64,000 bases of DNA from Cercis canadensis (taxonomy: Eukaryota > Streptophyta > Magnoliopsida > Fabales > Fabaceae): positions 255,343 to 319,342 of the forward strand of contig QAOA01007004.1 in assembly GCA_003255065.1 (NCBI GenBank), in the 5' to 3' direction. Below the pieces are notes generated by a model that did no database searches, was not told the DNA's origin, and saw nothing but the letters and a program-made list of their open reading frames with translations. The position numbers were made by a program, and so were the translations under genes. Below are positions 33,955-45,225 of the stretch, piece by piece (position 1 is the first letter of the stretch; every line of letters starts with the position of its first letter).

Positions 33955-34700
33955 ATTTGTTGGATATAAACTTAGTTTTGGTAAAATTTACAATACCAAT
34001 GACATAAAATGGGCATCAATGCAAAGTCCAATAAATAGTTGAAATTAGGTCACGTGTATGATTCAGATATTATGACTGAATATTACCTATAAACGAATGA
34101 TTCAGATATTATGACTGAATATTACCTATAAACGATTAATTATATTTTGGCCTAAAAAATTTTATGTATTTACTTTTGCTCCCCACTAACAAAAAACACA
34201 AGTCTTCAAACTATGATTTAACAAAAATATTAAGATACTATGTTATTATTAGAAAGACTAGGTTCCCAAGTTACTCATCAAATTATCACAGTCATTCATT
34301 AAGCCAAGTGGATGATTGAATGGTCATTTAGTGATCTTTGCACCGGTGCTCATTTTGTGTCATTGGTATTGATACTATGTTATTATTAGAAAGACTAGGT
34401 TTCCAAGTTACTCATCAAACTATCACAGTCATTCATTAAGCCAAGTGGATGATTGAATGGTCATTTAGTAATCTTTGCACCGGTGCTCATTTTGTGTCAT
34501 TGGTATTGATACTATGTTATTATTAGAAAGACTAGGTTTCCAAGTTACTCATCAAACTATCACAGTCATTCATTAAGCCAAGTGGATGATTGAATGGTCA
34601 TTTAGTAGTCTTTGCAACGGTGCCCATTTTGTGTCATTGGTATTGTAGACTTGACCCTTAGTTTTAGCCTTTCTAATAATTTGAATATTTAGGGGAGTTA
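33955..34700. mobile_element. probable non-autonomous DNA transposon with inverted ends and internal tandem repeats
   Basis: The left part (about 33985-34030, ACAATACCAATGACATAAAA) is repeated in inverted orientation at about 34615-34648 (reverse complement ACAATACCAATGACACAAAA). Between them lie a 39-base doublet (34058-34136) and three 137-base direct repeats. No coding sequence and no certain target duplication. I infer a DNA element with subterminal repeats; family open. Confidence 0.45.
34234..34645. repeat. 137-bp tandem repeat, three copies
   Basis: Units start at 34234, 34371 and 34508 with GATACTATGTTATTATTAGA and end in TTGTGTCATTGGTATT. The spacing is exactly 137 bases and the copies differ at only a few positions, so the expansion is recent or homogenised. 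Confidence 0.9.
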
Positions 34701-35345
34701 ATTTTTAAGGTTTAAATATACTACAAGTCTATATAATTAGGACAAATTTTAAATTACGTCTTTATAGTTTGAAACTTTTTTAATTGAGTCATTATCGTCA
34801 TATTTAGTTATAACTTTGTCAGTTTAATATTCACATGACAAATGATTTGTCTTTGTGACAATAAAAGAAGTTAATGTAGCGCCAAAGTGGTACAAAAATT
34901 ACCACCTCACATCTTTTCTCTTCTTCTCTTTTCTCTCTTTCTTCTTCTTCCCTTCTTTCTCTCTCTCTCTACCTTAAAAAAAAATGGAAGCAATAATGGT
35001 TACTGGCCCAACGAGCTGGTGTTTAGAAAAAGTTCCCCCAATCCTCTTCCAATATGATATTGGGACCATATCCTATATTATGTAGCTCTATTACTGAAGA
35101 TAAACTTGCTAATCTGTCTACAATGGCGTTAAATATACATTCCAATGCAACATATTTTTGGCTGCAATAACTTTTTTTAAATGTCTAAATTTAATGTGAA
35201 CGTATTAAATATATAATTCCCTTAATATCCCTTGCTCTCTTCAGGCTGATCAACAGATGTACGAAAGCTTACTTTCTGGGAGAGGAATTGTATTTTACCG
35301 TTTACTAGAAGCTGTACCTTGTCAAGGTAATGGAGATAAGATCAA
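34700..35345 (+). repeat. dispersed repeat, plus-strand copy (inverted relative to 13236-13890)
   Basis: Matches the reverse complement of 13236-13890. It contains the CTACAAGTCTATATAATTAGG-type border (about 34720), a pyrimidine tract (34915-34975), intron-like sequence and the first part of the UFD1-domain exon. Confidence 0.65.
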
Positions 35346-35437
35346 ATTGCCACCTTCTTGCTTCTCATAATTGTCTGACCAAGGTGCCTTTGATAAGGGA
35401 CCCATGTACTCTCAGTTGTCATTAGTCCATGAGAGTG
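35245..35437 (+). pseudogene. UFD1-domain gene fragment (PRLI-interacting factor K-like)
   Basis: After an AG acceptor at 35244 the sequence reads ADQQMYESLLSGRGIVFYRL, then LEAVPCQGNGDKIKLPPSCF, a stop codon, then LSDQGAFDKGPMY and LSLVHES. This is the N-terminal part of the UFD1 domain in the plant UFD1-family protein sometimes called PRLI-interacting factor K (identified from memory). The stop replaces a conserved Glu position, and no continuation is found before the gap at 35880. Non-functional. Confidence 0.75.
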
Positions 35438-35879
35438 AAGAAAACCCTTGTTTTATGCTAACCACACAATTGCCATAGCAATCAACACTCTCTATGCATG
35501 TTATTGTTCACTTTTAGCAGCACTATTAACTTAGTCACACTTGAAAACATCAACACATTACATTTTCAACACCCATCAACATGGAGTAAAGAAAAGTCAG
35601 AAAACTTACCATGATTTGGAGAGCCAGGAGGAGTCACCATCCTTTTTTCCTCTTCACTTTTCTTTCAAATCATCCAATTTCTCCATTGCACAACCCCAAT
35701 ATCAAGTGAAATCCTCTCCTTTTCCGTTTCACTTAGAGAATAATCATGGGTTCTATTTGTTGCTCCTCACCCTAATTTCCATCAATTTTGGGGAAAATTA
35801 AGCCACATACCTTGTATGCGTGTTTGATGTGTGCCACTTTGGTACCACATTGAGCTTCATCTATTGTCACATGGAGAAG

Positions 35880-36687
35880 NNNNNNNNNNNNNNNNNNNNN
35901 NNNNNNNNNNNNNNNNNNNNNNNNNNNNNNNNNNNNNNNNNNNNNNNNNNNNNNNNNNNNNNNNNNNNNNNNNNNNNNNNNNNNNNNNNNNNNNNNNNNN
36001 NNNNNNNNNNNNNNNNNNNNNNNNNNNNNNNNNNNNNNNNNNNNNNNNNNNNNNNNNNNNNNNNNNNNNNNNNNNNNNNNNNNNNNNNNNNNNNNNNNNN
36101 NNNNNNNNNNNNNNNNNNNNNNNNNNNNNNNNNNNNNNNNNNNNNNNNNNNNNNNNNNNNNNNNNNNNNNNNNNNNNNNNNNNNNNNNNNNNNNNNNNNN
36201 NNNNNNNNNNNNNNNNNNNNNNNNNNNNNNNNNNNNNNNNNNNNNNNNNNNNNNNNNNNNNNNNNNNNNNNNNNNNNNNNNNNNNNNNNNNNNNNNNNNN
36301 NNNNNNNNNNNNNNNNNNNNNNNNNNNNNNNNNNNNNNNNNNNNNNNNNNNNNNNNNNNNNNNNNNNNNNNNNNNNNNNNNNNNNNNNNNNNNNNNNNNN
36401 NNNNNNNNNNNNNNNNNNNNNNNNNNNNNNNNNNNNNNNNNNNNNNNNNNNNNNNNNNNNNNNNNNNNNNNNNNNNNNNNNNNNNNNNNNNNNNNNNNNN
36501 NNNNNNNNNNNNNNNNNNNNNNNNNNNNNNNNNNNNNNNNNNNNNNNNNNNNNNNNNNNNNNNNNNNNNNNNNNNNNNNNNNNNNNNNNNNNNNNNNNNN
36601 NNNNNNNNNNNNNNNNNNNNNNNNNNNNNNNNNNNNNNNNNNNNNNNNNNNNNNNNNNNNNNNNNNNNNNNNNNNNNNNNNNNNNNN
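35880..36687. other. assembly gap (808 N)
   Basis: Unresolved sequence. Open frames reported across it are meaningless. Confidence 1.
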
Positions 36688-36689
36688 TG

Positions 36690-37800
36690 GGCCTAGCAAA
36701 GCTCTTGGCTTCTTTTTTTTGCTTCTTTGTTCTTTGCTGCCATATTAATTTAGGTGGGACCTTTTGGTAGCTTTTTGTTATATTTTGGATGAAAGACCCA
36801 CTAATAAGGTATAAATTAGTTTAGTGATTAAGTTTTAAATATTATTATTTTATACTTTTTATTATTTTTTTATTTACCCAATGTGTTATGTTGTCATGAT
36901 TATTTTCATTGGGATTGGAATAAAATCAAAGCTCGACGACGGATTAAGTTAGGAAATAATTGTGTTGACAATTTTTCTTAATGTTCCTGAGGTGAAGAAT
37001 AATTTATTAGTTATGTCAGAGGTACTGAAGTGACTAATGAAAATTTCAATATTGCTTTGGGTATTTTATTTATTATATTTTGACACTTTACATTGTATTT
37101 TATATCATTTTATCATTATTCACGCTGGAATAAGATTACTGACGAGGGAATAATCAAATTTAGCCATAATGATGGCGATACTTTGACATTCCGGAGGTGA
37201 AGAGTGTCATCTTAGTCTTTCCGGATGTACTGGTGGACTTAAAGATAGATCTCTGATAAAAATCTTTTACCATGAATCTTGAACTTGTTTCTTTTAACAA
37301 GCACAATAAATTGCATTTTGGCACATTTCGCAGTTACCATTTCAGTTATCAAAATGTTAGAACATTGCCTATGACAGAATAAATTAGGAGATGATTGTAA
37401 TGACAATTACTGTCTCTACCTAATAGTCTTGAGGCATATTTTTAAGTTTTTCCAGAGGTATTGGTAAGATTTAATAACACATTAATTTATTTTAATAAAC
37501 AATTTCATTCAACAATTTTTTAGATGACATAAAATTAAATTGGTAACCGTTCGTTAGAACATGCGTCGTAGGGTGCTAACACATTCCCTACACGTAACTA
37601 ACTCTCTTACCTAAACTCTAATAACGTAGACCAAACTTGTTTTATAGGCATCCAATCATGCCTTAAATTGATTGGTGGCGACTCCATTAATTTTTCTAAT
37701 TATTTTATTTTAATTACAAATTTACAATTTTACACTTATTATTCTTTTCGTTGCCTCGCGTCGTTGCGCTCCCGAAAAAGACGTTGCGACAAATATAATG
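36690..37800 (+). mobile_element. possible LTR-retrotransposon relic (Ty3/gypsy, Tat/Ogre-like terminal region)
   Basis: The stretch ends with GTGGCGACTCC followed by AT-rich sequence and a TTGCCTCGCGTCGTTGCG-type block, reminiscent of the LTR and leader of Tat/Ogre elements. No protein-coding part is recognisable. The left side is cut by the gap. Fossil; age cannot be estimated because no paired LTR is visible. Confidence 0.35.
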
Positions 37801-38435
37801 AAAGAAAATTATAGCATTAATTGATTGTCATTGTCTAAGATTAGTCTGTATATATCCCCCAATTTTCTGGTGTGGTTTATCACGAAGGCACATCATCATC
37901 ATTGGTTTAGTGGGCATAAAGCTTGAAAGAGGAAAATAGATAGGGAAACGATAATGAGACTAAGCCAACTTGCCCCAACAAACACAAATTTATCCTATGC
38001 TTTATATACTCATTGATTCATTGGCTTAAACGAAAAGCTAAAGGTTCACCAAAATTGATGGGAATTATTTCTCCTAACCTAAAGGCTTAAATTAAAGTTA
38101 TTAATTTGTTGTCAAAGAAGTTGTTTTAAAATAATTAATGTTCAAAATGTTCTTCGATAAAAATTAATATGATAGAAGCTGTTACAAAATGTATTGATTA
38201 GTAAAGTCTTTGATAAAGTTAGTATATAATAATGCAAATATTTAAAATTTTGAATGTAAACTTTTTTAAACTATTACAAATTTTAAACACTTACGAATCT
38301 ACAAATTTTGTATACTTGATCATACATGAATTTACATTCTTTTAACACAAACTATAATGTGATACAACCTAAGTTCGACAAAAAAAAATTCAAATGGAAC
38401 CAATTGTTTCAAAATTTACCATATATTATAATTTT

Positions 38436-38669
38436 GAGAGCTTTTATTTTCACATCCCATTTTATTAATATTACATTTTATTTAATGTCTAAATATGATA
38501 TAAACTAAATTATCCTCAAGTAATATGGAAAGTTTTTAATATTAAATTATGATTTTTACAATTTACTAAAAATTTTCTATATTAAATGAGGGTAAATTAG
38601 TCTATATTATATTTAGACATTAAATAATGTGTGGCATTAACAAAATTGAGTGTGAAAATAACGGCTCTT
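38436..38669. mobile_element. Mutator-type MITE with 9-bp target duplication
   Basis: 234 bases flanked by perfect TATAATTTT (38427-38435 and 38670-38678). Terminal inverted repeats of about 80 bases: the left starts GAGAGCTTTTATTTTCACA, the right in reverse complement AAGAGCCGTTATTTTCACA; both contain ATTTAATGTCTAAATAT. Related copies sit at about 45378-45628, 46236-46484 and 47095-47342, with a degenerate one near 32140-32285. Confidence 0.85.
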
Positions 38670-39622
38670 TATAATTTTATAACAACATTTTTTTTTGTAT
38701 ACATTATTACTGAATTATTATTGGCTAAAAAAATCATTAATTTTTTTAAAAAAAAAATTAATGGCTCTAGATTGGGAGCATAACTACGACCTTAATAGAG
38801 CAGGCATCAATCCATGATAATTTCAAATTGGTAGCTAATAGGACCATTTGTCCCCATGAGTAATAAATTATTATCGGCCTAATTTTGATTTGGAAACCTG
38901 ATTAACTTCCTCAAGCTTTCTATGGTGTAAAAGTAGAAAATTTCTTAATCACATTTAAAACGTATTTTACAATCTTCTTATCCCTTTTTCTTTTTGGTAA
39001 TCACAATCTTCTTATCCTTATATAAAGGGGCCACGTATTTAAATCAGAAAAGTTTGAGAGGCAGTTTAGCAAAAACAAAATAGCAAAGAAAAAAGAAGAG
39101 AGTAACTTAATAAATTTGTTTTGACACTTTGGTTATGATTTTAGATTTAAACATGAAATTTATAAACCTTGAGAATAATTTTAGTACTACTCAATTATAA
39201 GCGGTTTGATAATAATTAAGAACTTAATATATATTTTTGTTTTGAGAGAGTAATAACCTAATATGTTAAAGAAGGAAAACATGTTTTGTGTGACTAAGGA
39301 TACATACTTAATAAATTTGAGATATAACTATTACTATTAGAATTACTTTATTATTAATTCTTAATTTACTTAAGATAATTATTTTATAAAGAATAAACGT
39401 TTTTCTAAAATTTTATTGAAAAAACGTTTGCAATGTTCATTACTATTAAATTTTTTTTTTTTTTTATCAACCATTGGATTATCTCCTTAGAGATAATCGA
39501 TTTATTAGTATTGAAAGCTAGGAGCAATAAATCAATAACTAAAACATAAATAATAATAATAATAATGTTACAACCTATTACATTCGTCTTTCATTTAGAA
39601 TTGATTAAAAAAATGGCGAGAA

Positions 39623-39735
39623 GCCCTTGGGAATGCAGCTGCGTCTGTTGGGAGAGTTTTACCGCCCTTGTGATCCTTCCTGGCTCGAAACCGGATTAGT
39701 CGGGCGAAGCCCAGACACCGGTGGGTAACAAAAAA
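39623..39735 (+). mobile_element. 5'-truncated Au-like SINE
   Basis: The 3' part of an Au-type SINE: GGGAGAGTTTTACCGCCCTT, CCGGATTAGTCGGGCGAAGC, CACCGGTGGGTAAC and an A tail. Flanking near-identical repeats AAATGGCGAGAA (39611-39622) and AAATGGTGAGAA (about 39738-39749) are the target duplication. A fuller, older member of the family lies at 58305-58485. Confidence 0.75.
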
Positions 39736-39749
39736 AAAAATGGTGAGAA

Positions 39750-40500
39750 TACTTTAAAAATGAATATTTTTTTTTAATTTTAGTTAATAAAGAGAAAAAA
39801 ACTTAATACTCTTTGAAAAAAAGTCCAATCAATGACAATATTAATTGAGTATATGTTTTCTAACATTTAAAAATGAATACAGACATGATATAAGTATTGT
39901 ACATTTATAGGCAAACCTTTATCAAACAATCGGTTTCCTTTGTTAGGAACCACATTCCAACAATGTGGCAACCATCGATTTCTAATTGGCGTTGCTTTGA
40001 AGATTAGGTTTACGAGTTGTTTGACCCATAGGCCGTAATCCCGGTTACATTCATGTGTGCACTTTTTCCCATCTCACCAAATTTTAGGTTATTTGACTGA
40101 AATATAAAAATAATTTTATATATTTATTATACTTTTAATTTATTTATTTTAATATTTATATTTTAAAAAAATTAAAAACATAACAAATATATAAAAACTA
40201 TCAGACGTACCAATTTTAAGCGTATCTTTTATTCAGTTGTTTATAAAAATAAAAATAAAAATATGTTCAATTTTTTTTTATTTTTAATTTTTTAAAAATC
40301 ATAATACTTAAATAATTAAATTAAAAAATATGATAAATATATAAGTTTATTATTAAATATAATATTTAAATCTCAAATTTTACTTTCCAGAAGATATTGC
40401 AAATTTCAAACAACTCAAAATAAAACAGGGCCATTTTCATCACCCCAATTGGGGACATTTCCGTAATAAACACCGCAAAACAGGGCCATTTTCATCAGCC
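39750..40500. other. intergenic/upstream DNA of the GGP-like gene
   Basis: AT-rich. A 22-base block (CAAAACAGGGCCATTTTCAT) is repeated at about 40421 and 40476, some 300 bases before the GGP start. No other feature seen. Confidence 0.5.
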
Positions 40501-40754
40501 GAACCCTTTAAAACCCACAACCTTGCCAGTCCTAAATTCACTTCTTCATCTATACATCTGAGAAAAAAATTGACTTTTCTGTCTTTATCTATCTCTTCTG
40601 TGCTGTCTCTCTCTAAAATCTTAGAGAGAGAAAGGCCCATTAACAGAGAGAAAGACAAGTGTTTTTTTCCATCATCAACCCCACTTTCTCTCCGTTAATC
40701 CCACTCCAAATTCGTAGCTGGAAATAGTGAAGAGAACGGAGATAGATATTAAGA

Positions 40755-43545
40755 ATGGGTGGGAAAAAATTTGCGGTGCTGTTGTGCGCAGAGGATTCAG
40801 AGTACGTGAGGAAGATATACGGAGGGTATTTTGGGGTTTTCGTGAGAATGCTGGCGGAGGAAGGGGAAACCTGGGACGTGTACCGCGTGTCGTTCGGAGA
40901 GTTCCCTGTGGACGATGAGCTGGGATTCTACGATGGCTTTGTCATCACTGGCAGTTGCAATGACGCTCATGGAAATGACGCTTGGATCCATGATCTCCTC
41001 ACTCTCCTTAAGAAATTGGATTCCATGAAGAAAAAAATTCTCGGAATTTGCTTCGGCCACCAGGTAAAAATAATGCATAAAATAAATCAATTTTTAATAC
41101 CCTTTTTGTAGTTATTTTGGTGCAATTAAAAGTGGTGGTTTTCAATTTTTTTTCCCCAAAAAGAAGATACATCTTGATCGTTTTCCTTGATAGGGGAGGG
41201 ATTTGATTTCCCATCCCAATAGAAAATGGGTGTTTGAGCTTGAAATGAGTCCTTAAAAGTAAGTGAGAATTCAGAAAAGGGGAATGAATGAGTAGAACAT
41301 TTATGGAAGGAAAGAAAATGGTAAATTTTGTTGATCACTATTATGGTAATCGCGTGAGTTCACGTGCGAGTGTAGCGCATGGGTGCCGTGTCATGGTATG
41401 TGCCAGTTGGGACCAAGGGCGTTGGCATTACAGTCTTACAGAGAAGGAAGAGGGATTGACCTGGGATTGGGGCTTACTGGTGTGTGGTCTGCTACACTAA
41501 AGTTTCGGTACAAGTGGTCCACGCACCGCACGATTGAGACGTTGTGATTTCTTAAAAACTTACCACACAAAAGTCTTCTTTGTCTTATTAAAAGGATATT
41601 TAATTCCCGATAATATAAATATCACACATTTTTAACGTTTGTCGTGTCGAAGGAAAGAAACACCAATGGGCCATGAACCGTAGATGTAGACAGTAGTATA
41701 CTATAATCTGATGGGTACTGTCCTTTGAGCCCTGCTCGAATATTGATCCCCATAGGTGAGATGTACACTATAATGGTAATTATGGTCCGAAAAAGGAGGT
41801 CCCCATTAGGTGGGACCCGCAGTTGAAATGTCATGCGTCCCACTAATTTCCATTAGGTGGGCCAGAGTATTCTAATATCGGATCATTCTTTTTTGGCAAC
41901 TGAAGACAACTTTGGAGTCTGTTTTTGGCATTGAGGTGTATTTACAATAAGCTTTTTTTTTTGTCAGTTATTTGCAATAAGTTGAGTAATGTTTGTTAAA
42001 CCTTTGGTAACACAATTTTTAGATGTTGTATAACTGCTTATGTAACTGCACAAGTGTTTAACTAGTCTCACTTGAACTTTTTCTTAGAAACTTAAATACC
42101 GTCACGTTATATATTAGACGGGTTTGTTTGTCCAATAATCTTATAATGTTTTGTGTTGGCTTGTCATTTGGACAACCTCAATGGCTTGTTATTTGTTTTA
42201 TGATTTGCATCTCCATTTGTTTATCTCTATGTTTCTATTTTGTGTTGGCTAAGGTAGAATGTTAGCGTAACCACATCGATAAAAATGATCAAAATATAAA
42301 CATATTGATCGCTTTGTGGTTGATTTTGTGACTAAAATTGACTCCACTCAACTATAAATATTAAAGGATTTTAATATTGACTTCACATTATTGTACTTGT
42401 CGTCATCCAAGCTTTCCTTTAACTTTGTGCTCTATTATTCACCATTCACTAATCACTAATATCTCATCTTTGCAAAGTGACACTAACAACAAATACTCAT
42501 ATTTAGGATGAAGGTATACTACTACCTTTTGTGGCATCTACATCTTGGAAAGTGCCTCACTTAGTTGTGGACCCCCATGTTAGATTTTCTTCGCATGCAT
42601 GTATATAATTGAGGCTTATCCTATGATATGGTGTCCCATAATTGATGTTTCCCGTATATAGTATAGTGTTTGCTTTATGATTTGGATGAGATTATGGGTT
42701 TTAAAATTCCAACCTGTCAAATAGTGTTGGTTGGTAACATTGATATTTTAAATAATGAGGATACCAAAAAGGGTGAGTGGAAAACATTCTTTCTTTCTTT
42801 CTTTCTTTTTCCCATTTTGCTTTTTGTGGCTTTTCCCTTTGAAGGTTAGCTTGTGTTTCTATGTACCAAAATGGTTAAGTTTGTTTTCTGATGCGAATGA
42901 GGGTTGTGTTACCAGATACTTGGCCGTGCAGTGGGAGGAAAGGTGAGTCGCTCGCCCACTGGTTGGGACATTGGTGTGAGAACTGTAACCTTGTCATCAT
43001 CATCACCATTGGCTTTGTCATCTCTCAAGCTGCCATCAAAGCTTTCCATAATCGAGTGCCATCGCGATGAGGTGCATTGAGTGTAATTTTTTCAACAAAA
43101 ACCTGCTTAAAACTGAATCTCAGCTTAGTTTTTGATAGTAGGTTCCAACGTGTTTTAATTAATTCGTTGTTGTGAATTAGGTTCGCGAGCTTCCTGCGAA
43201 GGCAGAGGTGATTGCTTGGTCAGATAAGACTGGAATAGAGATGTTTAAGTATGGAGATCACATAATGGGCATCCAAGGGCACCCTGAATACTCCAAAGAC
43301 ATTCTCTTGCACCTTATAGACCGTCTTATCCTGCGTGATTTCATCATGGTACATCTATCATCTGATCTTTTCTCTTTAGTTTTTGGTCTGCACATTGTAT
43401 AGTTTGTGTCAGTTTACTTATTATCAATATCTTGGATTTGCAGGAAGGTTTTGCCATGGAGACGAGGGCAAAGGTGGAGTTGCATGATCCAGATAAGGAG
43501 GCATGGAAGAGACTGTGCACCAGCTTTCTTAAGGGTAGATTATGA
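40755..43545 (+). CDS. gamma-glutamyl peptidase-like class I glutamine amidotransferase
   Basis: Four exons: 40755-41063, 42916-43071, 43181-43348, 43444-43545, all GT-AG with phase-0 junctions, giving 244 aa, close to the ~250 aa of plant GGP proteins. The fold is a class I glutamine amidotransferase (GATase1) domain. The nucleophile Cys99 lies in GICFGHQ, and His189 and Glu191 of GIQGHPE complete the triad. Family members hydrolyse the gamma-glutamyl bond of glutathione conjugates in the cytosol; in Brassicaceae they serve glucosinolate and camalexin synthesis. In another family of plants a role in glutathione-conjugate turnover is more likely (inference). The 5' UTR is pyrimidine-rich (40560-40700). 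Intron 1 is long (1.85 kb). No damage seen; the gene looks functional. Confidence 0.93.
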
Positions 43546-43950
43546 TAATGCAGCAAGAGTTTTGTAAATAAGCGCTAAGCAGCAGTGATTTTGGAATAGT
43601 TATGTGGAAGAGGAATAGAGAAGTAAGATAGGGAAATATTAACTTTAAGTTTCTGGTCATACAAAGCTTCGCACTAAGAGAAAATTGATGTGTTAGGTTG
43701 GCAATAGCACCCATTTTAAAATATGGGTTTGGTATATGTACCAGTATCGTCTAAGGTCAAGTTATCTCAATAAAATAACCAAGTTTTCTCCCACTGGAAT
43801 TGTTCGGCATAGTAGTTATCTACTTTCTTTTTGGACTCTTTTCAACCATAATGGTAGCAAATTTTCAAAACTAAGTCGGTACAATATTTTATGTTTTGTT
43901 ATTGACGATGCGTTGAGGTCGGGTACAATGGGTGAGGTCAGGTGCAGTGC

Positions 43951-44383
43951 AGTTGGTGAGATCTGTCTTATTTGCACAAGACTACAAGATCAAGTTAGAT
44001 TAAGATCGAACTAAAAAGTTACAAGTAAAGTATAAAATATAAAAAGTGATAATACTCGATGGAGAGTTATATTTATAGATGTATGAAGGATTGTTTTGGT
44101 AATTTCCTAAGATTAGGCCTAAATGGGCCATAGGAGGAAACGTGGGGTAACTTTACTACAAGTTAATTGATTANTGGTGAGATCTGTCTTATTTGCACTA
44201 GACTACAAGATCAAGTTAGATTAAGATCGAACTACAAAGTTACAAGTAAAGTGATAATACTCGATGGAGACTTATATTTATAGATGTATGAAGGATTGTT
44301 TTGGTAATTTCCTAAGATTAGGCCTAAATGGGCCATAGGAGGAAACGTGGGGTAACTTTACTACAAGTTAATTGATTATTAAC
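43951..44383. repeat. direct duplication around a single N
   Basis: About 43951-44173 and 44175-44383 are nearly identical (the first has an extra ~15 bases, TATAAAATATAAAAA), with N at 44174. Probably overlapping contig ends or two haplotypes. Confidence 0.7.
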
Positions 44384-45225
44384 TTTTTTGGTACATAATT
44401 AATTGATAACTTTAAGGAAGATGCGTGAGAGAAAATGACAGCCACAAGGCTCATTGCTGAGCGTTTTATAGGTTTTTTTTTTTTTGCTTGAAGAAAATTA
44501 TGAATTTATTTTATGGAAGAATCATTCCATTCATAATACCATAACAATTATACAAATGATTCTATCTAAATTTAAACAAGAAAATAAAAGAAACTATTTA
44601 TAAAATGGAAATAGAACTCAAAAAAAAAAGAGTTTGTCAAATATAAAACACATTGCATAATATTTAATACTTTTTAAGGGAAAAATATCATGTCCATCAT
44701 ATGCTTGAACTGTTCACAGATTAGTGTTCCCTTTTATTAATCTAAGTTACTAGAACAATAAACTATTTTTATATTGTATTAGAATCTAGTTAAATATTAT
44801 AAAAATCAAATTTATTATTTTTATGTTATCTTGTGCGACCTTGCCTTTTTGGTAATGATGAAAATATGCTTTATCTTAAAAAAACTTTATCTCCGCATGT
44901 GAAATGTCTGCCATTACTCACTAGTATGGGATGATGCTGGCGTAATTCAGGATTGACCCACCACAATGTTGTCTATTAATTGTCTTTTATTTATTTATTT
45001 ATTTATTTATTAGCTAATTGTTCCATTTCGTATATCTCACACCATTCCATTTAAATTTAAAACCTCAAGAAAATTATTATCCTAAGTCATCGACCTGGTT
45101 TAAATACAAAATGTTTCAATAAGTTAATAGAACTAATGCCAAAAAATTAAGTTGAGATGCACTAGATTTATGTTCATCCTTTGGAAAATCTATGTTAAAA
45201 AAATGGTTTAGAGGGAGAAACTTGT

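Noticed and set aside
35820-36770. Very long open frames on both strands
   Set aside because: They consist almost wholly of N from the assembly gap.
40797-41090. 97-codon minus-strand frame over GGP exon 1
   Set aside because: Antisense shadow of a conserved coding exon.
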